Shown: positions 21,562-30,444, numbered from the stretch's first letter. The stretch: DNA of 35,933 nt from Archaeoglobales archaeon (GCA_011605865.1 JAAOZI010000017.1:1-35933); one strand, 5' to 3'. Program-made: numbers and translations. Notes: generated by a model not told the origin, from the letters alone.

Positions 21562-22857
21562 TCAGATCTTCCTCCTGTCTATGATTCTTTTTGCCTTCCC
21601 TTCAAACCTCTGCAATGTTCCCGGGTTGACGAGTTCTACGTTTGCATGAACTCCTAGAACACTCTTAAGCCTCTCCTCAACTTTTCTCTTCAAATTCAGT
21701 ATTTCTCCCGGTTTCTCTATCGAAACCTTTTGGTTGAGCTCGACCTGTATTGTCATGACATCGAGGTTCTCGATCCTGTCTAGGATTATCATGTAATGCT
21801 CTCCGAGCTCTGGAATTTGCATCAGTACATGCTCTATCTGGCTCGGGAAAACGTTTACGCCGCGGACGATGAGCATGTCATCGCTCCTCCCGAGAATTCT
21901 CATTATCCTGGGATGAGTCCTTCCGCAGTTGCATTTTTCTGTTTCAAGGATTGTAATGTCTCCTGTTCTCCATCTGATCAGGGGCATGGCTTCTTTGCTG
22001 AGAGTTGTTACAACAAGCTCTCCTTTCTCCCCTTCACCAACGTTCTCGCCGGTTTTCGGATCTATAACTTCCACCAGGAAATGGTCCGCCCATATGTGGA
22101 GACCGTTTCTTTCCGTGCATTCCGTGAAAAGCGGTCCGCTAAGTTCTGAAGTACCGTAGACATCGTAGGCGGTGATTCCGGTCTTCTCTTCAATTCTTTT
22201 TCTAGTTTCTTCACTCCAGGGTTCCGCACCAAAAATCCCTATCCTGAGACTCGTCTCCCTTATGCTCGTCCCCATTTTTTCGGCATATTCCGCCATGTAT
22301 AGCATGTAAGATGGAGTGCATGCGATTACAGTAACTCCGAGATCCTTCATCAGCTCTATCTGTCTCGCCGTATTTCCGGTTGAAATCGGAAGAGCTGTGG
22401 CCCCGATTTTTTCCACAGCATAGTGAAATCCGAGCCCGCCCGTGAACAGGCCATATCCGTATGCTATCTGAACTATATCCTCATGCGTGACTCCGCAGCT
22501 AACCAAACCCCTGCAAAGGCTTTCTACCCACATCCTTATATCGTTTTCAGTGTAGCCAACCAGCGTCGGTTTTCCAGTGGTACCGCTTGAGGCGTGAAAT
22601 CTGACTATCTGTGAAATCGGAACTGCAAACATTCCGAAGGGATAGTTATCCCTTAAATCCTGCTTTTTTGTGAAAGGAAGTTTCGGAAGATCTTTGAGTC
22701 CCCTTATATCCGAGGGGTGCAACCCGAGTTCTTTGAATTTTCTTTTGTAAAATGGAGAATAGTTGTAGACGTTGTTGACAAGGGCCCTAAGCTTCTTTTC
22801 CTGAATTTCCTTCAGATCCTCCACCGGCATTCTCTCCATGCTTGGATTCCAGAACAT
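21562..22857 (-). CDS. paaK: Phenylacetate-CoA ligase family (PaaK)
   Basis: This ANL-superfamily adenylate-forming enzyme activates an aryl acid, probably phenylacetate or a related aromatic acid, to its CoA thioester with ATP. The 431 residues have the normal PaaK length. The P-loop-like motif is FHASSGTTGKPTLVGYTEND. YDVYGTSELSGPLFTEC, LIRWRTGDITI and a cysteine-bearing segment CNCGRTHPRIMRILGRSDDM follow. The C-terminal lid is MLIVRGVNVFPSQIEHVL. A TATA box (TTTTATAAT on the minus strand, about 22911-22919) and GGGGTGA before the ATG mark a promoter. In fermentative or respiring hyperthermophiles the enzyme may serve degradation or salvage of aryl acids from amino acids. Confidence 0.93.
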   Translation of the reverse strand: MFWNPSMERMPVEDLKEIQEKKLRALVNNVYNYSPFYKRKFKELGLHPSDIRGLKDLPKLPFTKKQDLRDNYPFGMFAVPISQIVRFHASSGTTGKPTLVGYTENDIRMWVESLCRGLVSCGVTHEDIVQIAYGYGLFTGGLGFHYAVEKIGATALPISTGNTARQIELMKDLGVTVIACTPSYMLYMAEYAEKMGTSIRETSLRIGIFGAEPWSEETRKRIEEKTGITAYDVYGTSELSGPLFTECTERNGLHIWADHFLVEVIDPKTGENVGEGEKGELVVTTLSKEAMPLIRWRTGDITILETEKCNCGRTHPRIMRILGRSDDMLIVRGVNVFPSQIEHVLMQIPELGEHYMIILDRIENLDVMTIQVELNQKVSIEKPGEILNLKRKVEERLKSVLGVHANVELVNPGTLQRFEGKAKRIIDRRKI

Positions 22858-22947
22858 TTTTTCACCCCAGCCAGTTCATCGAGTGGACTTTCTTTGACTT
22901 AACAGTTGGTATTATAAAAGCATCGATTATGCGAAAGACTTTTCAAA

Positions 22948-23577
22948 TTAAAATTTTCCGTGGACGAATATGTGATCCCTGTGGTACGGTTCTAGGGTGT
23001 CATGGTGGAGGATTCGGAAGTCCTTTGAAAGATCTTTCAAAACTCTGGAAAAGACCCCTCTTGAATCTGCGGTTGAATCTATGCTTTTTGCCTTGACCAT
23101 TATCAGAAATTCGCCCCCCTTTTTCAGGAAAAATTCCGAATTCATTCTTAGAATCTCTATCTGGTTCTTCTGCGCTATATCTTGGTAAATGAAGTCAACC
23201 TTTTCAACGATTCCGCTGTAAAGCCATGGCTTGCCTGCATCGAATAGAAGCGGTATTATGTTTTCCCTTTCCCTTGCCAATTCCAGAAGCTTGAGAAACG
23301 GCTTTGCGGAGTATTCAACAGCGTATATTATCCCCTCATCAACTATGTCCGCGAGATGGCTCAGCGTAGTCCCGCTGGCAGCTCCTAGGTAGAGAATCTT
23401 TTCCTCACCCTTCATCTCTATTTCGTATCCCTTCAGAATCATCGCAGAGAGCTTGCTCCTCCATGGAATCCACTCCCTGTATCTTTCGCTTCCGAGCAGA
23501 AATATCCTCTCTCCGTAGTGGCTTCCGTATCTGCTCTTCGTTGCTGGAGTCCCGTTTATTATCCTAACGTTTCTCAT
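22948..23577 (-). CDS. flpA: Fibrillarin-like rRNA/tRNA 2'-O-methyltransferase
   Basis: FlpA is the methyltransferase of the box C/D sRNP, using S-adenosylmethionine to 2'-O-methylate rRNA and tRNA at sites chosen by guide RNA. The 209-residue protein shows the fibrillarin fold: GSHYGERIFLLGSERYREWI, WRSKLSAMILKG, the SAM loop ILYLGAASGTTLSHLADIV, YAVEYSAKPFLKLL, VDFIYQDIAQKNQ and a C-terminal LEPYHRDHIFVHGKF. The ATG overlaps the nop5 stop (ATGA), a near-universal archaeal pairing that ensures balanced production of the two partners. Confidence 0.96.
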   Translation of the reverse strand: MRNVRIINGTPATKSRYGSHYGERIFLLGSERYREWIPWRSKLSAMILKGYEIEMKGEEKILYLGAASGTTLSHLADIVDEGIIYAVEYSAKPFLKLLELARERENIIPLLFDAGKPWLYSGIVEKVDFIYQDIAQKNQIEILRMNSEFFLKKGGEFLIMVKAKSIDSTADSRGVFSRVLKDLSKDFRILHHDTLEPYHRDHIFVHGKF

Positions 23578-24344
23578 GCCCTCCTCAGCTCCTCATACCT
23601 CTTCTTCAGAGAGCTGAATAGCTCCTCCTCAAGCTCTCCCCTGAAGTAGTCGATTTTTGCCGCGATGGATATCTTTGTGGCCAGAAATCTGGCCATCTTT
23701 CCCCTTTTCTTTTTCGGCAGGCTCCTTACAAAGCTGTGGAGGAATATTATGCCATGCTTCGGAACCCTCGCTTCCTTTCCCCTTTTCATTCTTGAAAGTG
23801 CTTTATAAAGGCTTTTTTCCGCACCGGCAATCTGTATCTTGCTTGCTGGAGCAAATGCAAGCTTTTTAAGGCTTCCAAACTTTTCTATGAGCTTTGCTCC
23901 GATTTTCGCTCCGGCAATTTCGGTTAGATTTGGCGCGATTTTCTGCATTACTGCATCGATTTCCTTTTCTATCTGCGATCTCAGCCTTTCCATCTCAGCC
24001 AGCGCTCTTTCAAAATGCTCGGCAAGATCCTCCTTCACAAGCCTGATATCCTCATCCTTTTCCCTTACCATGTTAATTGCTTCCTCAACCTCTTCCAGGG
24101 CCTTTACAAGGGCTATGACGTACATCTCATCGCTTCCAAGCTCTTTTCTGACCCTTTCCTCAGCAACCTCAATTGCCGTTTTTCTGAGAATTCTGTAGTA
24201 ATCCCTTCCCAGAACCCTTAAACCCAGCTCCGAAACGCTGAATGGAAGGGGGGACTCGTTTGAAGCGAGGAGAAAGCTTTTTTTAAAATCTTCCGAAATT
24301 CTGATCCCATCATCAACTGTGCCGAACCAGAGGTTGTACCTCAA
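23574..24344 (-). CDS. nop5: Nop5/Nop56/58 C/D box RNP scaffold protein
   Basis: Nop5 bridges fibrillarin and L7Ae on C/D guide RNAs. The 256-residue protein has a short N-terminal domain (RYNLWFGTVDDGIRISEDF), a coiled coil (about 85-125, EEVEEAINMVREKDEDIRLV) and the NOP domain. The NOP domain contains APNLTEIAGAKIGAKLIEKF, GSLKKLAFAPASKIQIAGAE, KHGIIFLHSFVRSLPKKKRG and ARFLATKISIAAKIDYFRGE. The start is a TTG at 24344, supported by GAGGTG seven bases upstream. It is the first gene of the nop5-flpA operon and lies head to head with the gene at 24416, so their promoters share about 70 bases. Confidence 0.95.
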   Translation of the reverse strand: MRYNLWFGTVDDGIRISEDFKKSFLLASNESPLPFSVSELGLRVLGRDYYRILRKTAIEVAEERVRKELGSDEMYVIALVKALEEVEEAINMVREKDEDIRLVKEDLAEHFERALAEMERLRSQIEKEIDAVMQKIAPNLTEIAGAKIGAKLIEKFGSLKKLAFAPASKIQIAGAEKSLYKALSRMKRGKEARVPKHGIIFLHSFVRSLPKKKRGKMARFLATKISIAAKIDYFRGELEEELFSSLKKRYEELRRA

Positions 24345-24415
24345 ATTTTTGCACCTCTTTTCGCTTTTCAGAAAATTCGAGAAAAAGATTAAAAGCTTTA
24401 GCCCAAAAGCAGTTC

Positions 24416-25150
24416 ATGGAAGAAAGGGTTATAGAGGAACTTTCAGAGATGCTGAGGGGTAGAGTTGTTGTCAGTGAGGAGGAGCTGAGAACAAAGGCCA
24501 TTCGCTCAGCCCTGAGGGTTCTTGGGTTCGGAGCTGTGAATTTTGGAAGGGAGAATTTGAATGAAGTCGTCTGCAGTTTTATTGACTGCCCGATCACGAT
24601 AAAAAGCCTTCACTTCTCAGAAAAGGTTGAAGTCAATGGTATAAGCTTTTATCACCTTCACACAGTAAAGCCGGGGAGAGAGGATTTCCTGAAGGCATAC
24701 GAGGAATACGTTAACGCCAGAAGCTTTTTGGAAAACCTTGAAAATATGGTATCTTCCCTTGACAGCTTTTTTGAAGGCTACAGAAGTGAGGGGGCTTTTC
24801 TGAAGATATATTCAAACAGGAGCAGGTATTCCGTCTTCTTCACAACGATTCGCGATGCATTTGAGGACATCGACGTCCATCTGGATCTTTCATCGAACTT
24901 CAATGGGGAATACGTTATCGCCGTGAAGGTTGAGGAGAAACCGGATGAATTCATAAAATTCTTCAAATTCCATTCCGAGAAAGTAAAGAGGGCTGGAGCC
25001 AAAGTTTGGGTTGTCAATCCCCAGAAGAAATCGGTAGATCCTTTTATAGGTTATCCGAGGGATTTGAGCCTTATTTCCAGATTCAGGAATCCGAAGTTTG
25101 CAACTGTGATCAATTCCCTCTGGAGAACAAAGGTTGAGGAAATAGACTAG
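24416..25150 (+). CDS. Unknown archaeal protein (244 aa) divergent from nop5
   Basis: I do not recognise a named family. The protein is soluble and mixed alpha-beta: an N-terminal helical segment ([13 protein letters not shown]), a middle segment with [16 protein letters not shown], and a C-terminal alternation with [20 protein letters not shown] and [15 protein letters not shown]. No catalytic motif stands out. A TATA-like GATTAAAAGC (24387-24396) lies about 25 bases before the ATG, so the message is nearly leaderless and the promoter is back to back with nop5. The 3' end overlaps the ADH synthase gene by 4 bases, convergently. Its position next to RNP genes may be incidental. Confidence 0.65.
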   Translation: MEERVIEELSEMLRGRVVVSEEELRTKAIRSALRVLGFGAVNFGRENLNEVVCSFIDCPITIKSLHFSEKVEVNGISFYHLHTVKPGREDFLKAYEEYVNARSFLENLENMVSSLDSFFEGYRSEGAFLKIYSNRSRYSVFFTTIRDAFEDIDVHLDLSSNFNGEYVIAVKVEEKPDEFIKFFKFHSEKVKRAGAKVWVVNPQKKSVDPFIGYPRDLSLISRFRNPKFATVINSLWRTKVEEID

Positions 25151-25938
25151 CTCCTCAGATACTCCAGCGCAGTCTTAACGTCGGCATTCTCGTGGACGAT
25201 CATAGCAATTGCCCTCGTCATTTTTGTCGGATTCTCCGCCTGGAATATGTTTCTCCCGATCGCAACCCCGCTTGCCCCGGCGTCCATTGCCATTCTGACC
25301 ATCTGCAAAAGCTCTTCCACGCTGTTCATCTTCGGACCTCCGGCAATCACAACAGGAACCGGACAGCCCTCCACAATCTTTCTGAAGCTCTCGACATCTC
25401 CTGTGAAATTCGTTTTAACTATATCCGCCCCGAGCTCCGCTCCAACTCTTGCTGCGAGGGCAACAGCTTTGGGATCGAACTGGTTTATCTTTTCCCCCCT
25501 CGGATACATCATCGCAAGAAGGGGCATTCCCCACTCCTGGCATGTCTTGGAAATTTCCCCCAGCGTCTTCAACTGCTCCGCTTCCGTTTTGCTTCCTATG
25601 TTTATGTGCACGCTCACACCATCTGCGCCGAGCTTGATTGCCTCCTCAACCGTGCAGACAAGAACCTTCTCATTTGGATCGGGGGACAGCATGGTTGATG
25701 CGCTGAGATGTATTATCAGCCCGACATCTTTTCCATAACCCCTGTGCCCGTATGCGACTATTCCCTTGTGCACGACAACTGCATTCGCTCCCCCTTCCGC
25801 TACCGCGTTTATTGTCTTTGCCAGATTCTGAAGCCCCTGTATTGGCCCCATAGAAACCCCGTGATCCATTGGAACTATCACCGTATGTTTCGTGTTTCTG
25901 TCTATTATCCTTTCAATCCTGATCTTTTTCCCAATCAT
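25147..25938 (-). CDS. aroA': 2-amino-3,7-dideoxy-D-threo-hept-6-ulosonate (ADH) synthase / class I aldolase
   Basis: This FbaB/DeoC-type aldolase condenses a 6-deoxy-5-ketofructose phosphate with aspartate semialdehyde to start the archaeal alternative route to 3-dehydroquinate. The 263-residue protein shows [62 protein letters not shown] with the Schiff-base Lys, [16 protein letters not shown] and [14 protein letters not shown] class I fructose-bisphosphate aldolase is the nearest alternative. The start at 25938 rather than 25977 is chosen because the TATA box (AACTTATATT, minus strand, 25961-25970) lies within the longer reading and about 27 bases before this ATG, giving a leaderless message. 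A partner 3-dehydroquinate synthase II is not in the window. Confidence 0.88.
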   Translation of the reverse strand: MIGKKIRIERIIDRNTKHTVIVPMDHGVSMGPIQGLQNLAKTINAVAEGGANAVVVHKGIVAYGHRGYGKDVGLIIHLSASTMLSPDPNEKVLVCTVEEAIKLGADGVSVHINIGSKTEAEQLKTLGEISKTCQEWGMPLLAMMYPRGEKINQFDPKAVALAARVGAELGADIVKTNFTGDVESFRKIVEGCPVPVVIAGGPKMNSVEELLQMVRMAMDAGASGVAIGRNIFQAENPTKMTRAIAMIVHENADVKTALEYLRS

Positions 25939-25970
25939 GCTACTTAGTTTCAAAGTAGCAAATATAAGTT
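25939..25970 (-). promoter_or_regulatory. ADH synthase promoter with inverted-repeat operator candidate
   Basis: The TATA box AACTTATATT (minus strand) spans 25961-25970. Directly between it and the start codon lies a perfect inverted repeat with 7-base arms: GCTACTT at 25939-25945 and AAGTAGC at 25953-25959, with a 7-base spacer. It covers the expected transcription start, a position where a bound repressor would block initiation. The regulator is unknown; an aromatic-amino-acid-sensing factor would be a natural candidate, by inference only. Confidence 0.55.
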
Positions 25971-25995
25971 TTTCCAATTTAGAATTTCATTTTTA

Positions 25996-26045
25996 AACAA
26001 TAATTTTTTTTATTGTTATAAAAAATTTGAAAAAACTTATTTAAG
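25996..26045 (+). promoter_or_regulatory. Promoter of the GlcD/GlcF-like operon with an AT-rich palindrome
   Basis: An inverted repeat AACAATAA (25996-26003), six T, TTATTGTT (26010-26017) lies about 20 bases upstream of a TATA-like box ACTTATTTAAG (about 26035-26045). That box is about 25 bases before the GTG start at 26064. The palindrome could bind a regulator. Because it is very AT-rich, chance cannot be excluded. Confidence 0.4.
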
Positions 26046-26063
26046 AGGTGGAAAAACAATATT

Positions 26064-27254
26064 GTGCTTGTTAAAGACTCGTTTTCAAGGTTTGGAACGG
26101 TTGAGGATCATCCCGAAGTACTTAAGATTTATTGTTACGATTTTACGCTCATTCCAAGGATCTTTTCGAGATTCATAAAGAGGCCGATCATAGTTGTGCA
26201 GCCGAGAAGCGCTGAGGATGTTGCCGAGATAATGAGGATCTGCGAAAGGCATGAAATACCCATCGTTCCAAGGGGGGCTGGAACCTCTGCCTACGGTGGC
26301 GCAATCCCTCTGAAGAGCTGCGTTGTGATGGATTTTAAAAGGATGTGCAACTTCGAGATAAGAGATGGCGAATTGGTTGCGCAGAGCGGGGCTGTATGGA
26401 TTGAAATGGAAAGGGAGCTTAACAGGAACGGTGAAGCGCTGAGAGTTTATCCCACAAGCGCAAACGTTTCAACCGTTGGCGGCTGGATAGCCCAGGGCGG
26501 CTATGGAATTGGGAGCCTTAGATATGGAAGCATTGCAGAAAACCTGAAATGGCTGGAGATAGTTGATTTTGAAGGCATAAGGATAGTTAAAGGGGAGGAA
26601 ATGAGGTATTATGTCGGCACCTTCGGCTGCCTGGGGATAATAACTAGGGCATGCATCAAGACTAGGAAAAATGAACCAATTAATTGCAGAGCAGTTCACT
26701 GCAGCTTTGAGGAAGCGATTTCAATGCTGGAAGGCGGATACCATGCTTCATTCAAGAATTCGAAATATCTCAGCCTTGAGGGTTTCGGAGCCAAGGATGT
26801 CCTTCTAATCTGCTCCGAAAAAGGAGATGGCGATGAAACCGGGAAGATGATGTGGGGGAGAAGGCTTATCCCGCTCAGGATTGCGAGTAAGGGAAAAAGG
26901 ATTTTCCCGGAAGTGGTTCTGCCTCACGAGAATGCAGTAAAATTCTACGAGTACGCTGAGAGAATTTCCGAGGGATTGGAAGTGGTCTTTGCGAAAGACT
27001 GCGTAGTCTTCATAGCAGCCCTCGGAAACGGATACAGAAACATGCTGAAGGCTTTAAAGATTGTGAAGATCGCTGAAAAGCTGGGGGGGAGGGTTTACGC
27101 AAGGGGAATGCTTTTCTCCAGCGGCTACGGAAAAGATATCTCGGATTACAAAAAGAGAATTGATCCGAAAAACCTGCTGAATCCCGGGAAGATGGGTTGG
27201 AATGCGTTTTCGATGTCTATAGGACTTCTGGGGAAGCTCATATGGACTGCATAA
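26064..27254 (+). CDS. FAD-binding 2-hydroxyacid dehydrogenase, GlcD/D-lactate dehydrogenase type
   Basis: This PCMH-type flavoprotein probably oxidises a 2-hydroxyacid such as D-lactate or glycolate. The FAD-binding domain starts near residue 35: PIIVVQPRSAEDVAEIMRIC, then IPIVPRGAGTSAYGGAIPLK, then CVVMDFKRM. The second half is VSTVGGWIAQGGYGIGSLRY. The C-terminus ends SGYGKDISDYKKRIDP, KNLLNPGKMGW, typical of GlcD. At 396 residues it is shorter than most GlcD proteins (about 460), mainly in the cap domain, so the substrate may differ. The start is GTG, placed by the TATA box about 25 bases upstream. The following iron-sulfur gene overlaps its end by 13 bases, indicating one oxidoreductase complex. 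Confidence 0.85.
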   Translation: MLVKDSFSRFGTVEDHPEVLKIYCYDFTLIPRIFSRFIKRPIIVVQPRSAEDVAEIMRICERHEIPIVPRGAGTSAYGGAIPLKSCVVMDFKRMCNFEIRDGELVAQSGAVWIEMERELNRNGEALRVYPTSANVSTVGGWIAQGGYGIGSLRYGSIAENLKWLEIVDFEGIRIVKGEEMRYYVGTFGCLGIITRACIKTRKNEPINCRAVHCSFEEAISMLEGGYHASFKNSKYLSLEGFGAKDVLLICSEKGDGDETGKMMWGRRLIPLRIASKGKRIFPEVVLPHENAVKFYEYAERISEGLEVVFAKDCVVFIAALGNGYRNMLKALKIVKIAEKLGGRVYARGMLFSSGYGKDISDYKKRIDPKNLLNPGKMGWNAFSMSIGLLGKLIWTA

Positions 27255-28288
27255 GGTGCGGTCTCTGCAACGTCTGCCCGGTTTTCAGGGTTGAGAAGCT
27301 TGAATCCGTATCGCCGAGGGGGAAGATAATAGTGAGCAAAAGCATTGATTCAAGAATTGCCCGGGATTTCTTCAAGTGCAGCGTCTGCGGACTTTGCGAA
27401 GTCGTTTGCCCGGTTAATCTGAAGCTCACGGAGTTCTGGGAAAAGAAGAGGGAGGAGCTCTTTGAAAAAAAGCTCGCACCTTTGCCGATACACAAAAAGC
27501 TTAGGGAAATGACTTTCAGGGATTTCAACCCATACAGGGGAAAGCAGGAAAAGAGGGCTGAATGGCTCGAGTTTCCGGTTGGAAAGTCAAAGACACTTTA
27601 TTTTGCCGGATGCACAGCGAGCTACAGGCTGCAGAATATGGCTAAGGCATCTGCAATGGCTTTGAAGGAGCTTGGAATCGAATTTACAGTCCTCGGCCCC
27701 GAGGAATACTGCTGCGGCTCTCCATTTCTCAGAACGGGCCAGAAAGACATAGGGAGGTTTCTCTTCGAGAAGAACATCCGGGCCTGGCAGAAGGCGGGGG
27801 TGGAGGAGATACTAACCTCCTGTCCCGGCTGCTACAAGACAATTTCCCAGGATTATCCCAGATTTGCAAGGGAGCTCGGATACAGTTTTGAATTCGAAGT
27901 TAAGCACGTTTCAATGATATTCTCCAAGCTGGCCAAAGGGAAACTGGGATTTAAGGCAACATATCACGATCCATGCCATCTGGGAAGGCACATGGGAATA
28001 TACGAGGAGCCAAGGGATGCGATAAGGAGATGCGGGATAAAGCTAGTTGAAATGGAGAGGAACAGGGAATTTGCCCTTTGCTGCGGTGCGGGAGGTGGAT
28101 TGAGGAGCCAGTTCAAGGAAATATCGATCGCAATATGCGAGGAAAGGATAAGGGAGGCGCTTTCAACTGGAACGGATATTCTTATAACCTCATGCCCATT
28201 TTGCGAATACAACTTCACAAGAACGGGAAAGGAGAGGATTAAAGTCTTTGACCTATCTGAGATAGTATGCATGACACTCTTTCCCTGA
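27242..28288 (+). CDS. Iron-sulfur CCG-domain oxidoreductase subunit, GlcF/HdrD type
   Basis: This electron-transfer partner of the preceding flavoprotein has 348 residues from the ATG at 27242, which has GGGGAAG upstream; the longer reading would begin inside the flavoprotein gene. Two 4Fe-4S motifs are near the N-terminus, CIRCGLCNVCPVF and CSVCGLCEVVCPV. Two CCG domains follow: EYCCGSPFLRTG with TSCPGCYKT, and YHDPCHLGRH with LCCGAGGGLR and SCPFCEYNF. Such proteins pass electrons to quinone or heterodisulfide-type acceptors at or near the membrane. Its end overlaps the convergent PHP gene by 50 bases. Confidence 0.9.
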   Translation: MDCIRCGLCNVCPVFRVEKLESVSPRGKIIVSKSIDSRIARDFFKCSVCGLCEVVCPVNLKLTEFWEKKREELFEKKLAPLPIHKKLREMTFRDFNPYRGKQEKRAEWLEFPVGKSKTLYFAGCTASYRLQNMAKASAMALKELGIEFTVLGPEEYCCGSPFLRTGQKDIGRFLFEKNIRAWQKAGVEEILTSCPGCYKTISQDYPRFARELGYSFEFEVKHVSMIFSKLAKGKLGFKATYHDPCHLGRHMGIYEEPRDAIRRCGIKLVEMERNREFALCCGAGGGLRSQFKEISIAICEERIREALSTGTDILITSCPFCEYNFTRTGKERIKVFDLSEIVCMTLFP

Positions 28289-28859
28289 TCTTCTGCCTCC
28301 TTCCATCGAAGAAAGCGTTCAGTATTGCCTCCTTTTTTGGAAATTCGAGATAATTTATGACAAGGCCAACCTGATTTGCCGAATGAGCATCGCTTCCGCC
28401 TATTCCCCTTTTTCCGTATTTTTCGGCATACCTCTTTGCGAGGAAGTTGAAGTAGCTCTTTGCGTTGAAGATTTCAACGCAGTCAACGTAGGAAAAATCC
28501 TTTCTCCTCAAAGTCCCATTTCTTAGCAAATCGAATGGGTGAGCAAGCACCGTGATTCCTCCGAGGGATCTAACGATTTCGCAGCTTTCCCTCATCGAAA
28601 GCCCGGCTTCAATTTCTTTTTCTATGCCATAGGCAAGGAGGTGGCCGCTTGAAGTTGATATTTCAATTCCCGGGATTACAAAAATTGGTATTTTCTCCTC
28701 AATAACGAATTCGACTGCGCTCATAGATCCGTTTAGGGTGTCGTGATCCGTTATGGAGAGCAGATCTATTTTTTTCCTTAAAGCTTCTAGGATTATTTCC
28801 TCAACGCTGCTCTTTCCATCGCTGAAATTCGAATGGACGTGAAGCTCTGCCCTTAGCAT
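28239..28859 (-). CDS. PHP-domain metal-dependent phosphoesterase
   Basis: This 206-residue protein has the PHP fold. Motifs in order: ELHVHSNFSDG, LSITDHDTLNG, FVIPGIEISTSSGHLLAYGI, GGITVLAHPFDL and IGGSDAHSANQVG, which supply the His and Asp metal ligands. Relatives include YciV/TrpH-like 5'-3' exonucleases acting on short oligonucleotides and 3',5'-nucleoside bisphosphates, and histidinol phosphatases. It is too short for polymerase-type PHP proteins. It starts one base after the serA stop, so it is co-transcribed with serA. The start at 28859 avoids overlap with serA. A phosphatase role in serine synthesis (phosphoserine phosphatase) is conceivable but purely inferred. Confidence 0.88.
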   Translation of the reverse strand: MLRAELHVHSNFSDGKSSVEEIILEALRKKIDLLSITDHDTLNGSMSAVEFVIEEKIPIFVIPGIEISTSSGHLLAYGIEKEIEAGLSMRESCEIVRSLGGITVLAHPFDLLRNGTLRRKDFSYVDCVEIFNAKSYFNFLAKRYAEKYGKRGIGGSDAHSANQVGLVINYLEFPKKEAILNAFFDGRRQKIRERVSCILSQIGQRL

Positions 28860-28860
28860 T

Positions 28861-30444
28861 TCAGAGCTCAACGTAGGTTGCATCTATTATTCCGTCCAGC
28901 TTCATCATCTCTTTCAGAACCTCATCGCTTGGCGGATCGTCGACAAGCAGTAGCATCAGCTGAACACCTCCGGGCTTGTCACCGACTCTTCCCACGATCA
29001 TTCCGGCTATGTTTATGTTGTTCCTTCCGAAGAGGGTGCCAACCCTCCCTATGACCCCGGGCTTATCCTCGTGGAGCGAGATTATGTAATGCCCCTTCGG
29101 GATGAAGTTCACATGGTAGACATCTATCTTAAGAATCCTGTACTCCTTTCCGAAGCAGGTTCCCGCGAAGTATATCTTCCCTTTCTCTGTTTCAACTTCC
29201 ACCTCCATCAGGTTTTCGTAGTATTCGCTCTTTGCAATCTTCGAGATTTCCATCTTTATCCCCCTTTCTTCAGCGATGCTCTTTGCTGAAACTATGTTTA
29301 TTCCCATCCCAAGGGTTCTCTCAAGCAAACCTTTCAGCAGATGCCTCAGCAAAAGCTCGGAATTCTTTTCGGCAATCTTGCCGCTCAGGATCATTCTAAC
29401 TTTCCTTATGGCCCCTCCAAGCCTTGCGTTTGCAATCTTTCCCATCTTTTCCGCCAGCACTGCGTAGGGCATAAGGAATTCGAATTCCGCCAGATCTATC
29501 GGCGGAAGATTGACGGCGTTCTTCGCGGGCAAGCCTTTTGCAACGTTTACGATGTCTTCAGCTATTATCCTCCCAACGCTCTCCTGAGCCTCCCTTGTCG
29601 AGGCTGCGATATGAGGAGTTGTGACAACGTTTTCGAACCTGAAAAGCGGGCTTTCAAAGTTTGGCGGTTCGTTTTCGTATACATCAAGCCCGACACCGAA
29701 TATCTTCCCGCTCTTAAGCCCCTCAACGAGAGCTTCCTCGCTTATTATCCCCCCTCTGGCCGTGTTTATTATTATGACCCCGTTTTTCATCATCTCTATT
29801 TCCTTCTTCCCTATCAGCCCCACTGTTTCCCTTGTTTTTGGAACGTGCAGCGTTATTATGTCCGATTCCTTCAGAAGGGTTTGAAGGTCGACGAGCTTTA
29901 CGCCAATTTTCTGAGCCCTCTCTGCTGGTATGTATGGATCATAGGCAATAACGTTCATCTCTAGGGCCTTGCATCTCCTCGCAACTTCATAGCCAACCCT
30001 TCCGAGGCCTATTATTCCAACTGTTTTTCCCCTTAGCTCTATTCCCTCGAATCTCTTTCTCTCCCACTTCCTTTCCCTCATCGAAAGGTATGCCTGCGGA
30101 ATTCTCCTAGCGACTGCGAACATCAAAGCGATTGCGTGTTCAGCAGTCGAGACAGTATTCCCACCGGGGGCGTTGACAACTATTATCCCCCGCTGCGTTG
30201 CGGCATCGATGTCTATGTTGTCAACTCCAACTCCAGCTCTTGCAATTATCTTTAGCTTCTCCCCCCTCTCTATTATGCTCCTGTCAACCCTGATCTGGCT
30301 TCTCACTACTAGAGCATCGTAGTCTTGGATTATGCTGAGCAGATCATCCTTTTTAAGGCCAAGCTTTACGTCTACGTGCAGTCCGTTGCTTTTCATGAAC
30401 TCAATTGCTTCCTCGCTGATCTGCTCCGCGACAAGCACTTTCAT
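28861..30444 (-). CDS. serA: D-3-phosphoglycerate dehydrogenase
   Basis: SerA catalyses the first step of serine synthesis, oxidising 3-phosphoglycerate with NAD. The 527-residue length is that of the long form with ASB and ACT domains. The N-terminal catalytic domain includes VVRSQIRVDRSIIERGEKLK and RAGVGVDNID. The Rossmann motif is GIIGLGRVGYEVARRC. The catalytic Arg is in INTARGGIISEEAL and the His in TPHIAASTREAQ. The ASB domain covers about 310-450 and the ACT domain, HEDKPGVIGRVGTLFGRNNI, the last about 75 residues, which in relatives binds serine for feedback control. A TATA-like TTTTTAAATT (minus strand, about 30461-30470) lies just upstream. The PHP gene follows. Confidence 0.96.
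   Translation of the reverse strand: MKVLVAEQISEEAIEFMKSNGLHVDVKLGLKKDDLLSIIQDYDALVVRSQIRVDRSIIERGEKLKIIARAGVGVDNIDIDAATQRGIIVVNAPGGNTVSTAEHAIALMFAVARRIPQAYLSMRERKWERKRFEGIELRGKTVGIIGLGRVGYEVARRCKALEMNVIAYDPYIPAERAQKIGVKLVDLQTLLKESDIITLHVPKTRETVGLIGKKEIEMMKNGVIIINTARGGIISEEALVEGLKSGKIFGVGLDVYENEPPNFESPLFRFENVVTTPHIAASTREAQESVGRIIAEDIVNVAKGLPAKNAVNLPPIDLAEFEFLMPYAVLAEKMGKIANARLGGAIRKVRMILSGKIAEKNSELLLRHLLKGLLERTLGMGINIVSAKSIAEERGIKMEISKIAKSEYYENLMEVEVETEKGKIYFAGTCFGKEYRILKIDVYHVNFIPKGHYIISLHEDKPGVIGRVGTLFGRNNINIAGMIVGRVGDKPGGVQLMLLLVDDPPSDEVLKEMMKLDGIIDATYVEL

Noticed and set aside
25939-25977. Longer N-terminus of ADH synthase
   Set aside because: It would span the TATA box and inverted repeat; the ATG at 25938 matches the expected leaderless start.
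28239-28288. 50-base tail-to-tail overlap of the iron-sulfur and PHP genes as a sign of a frameshift
   Set aside because: Both ends show natural protein composition; convergent overlaps of this size occur in compact archaeal genomes.
29341-29964. 207-codon plus-strand frame opposite serA
   Set aside because: Antisense to a well-conserved enzyme, with Cys/Tyr/Pro-rich unnatural composition.
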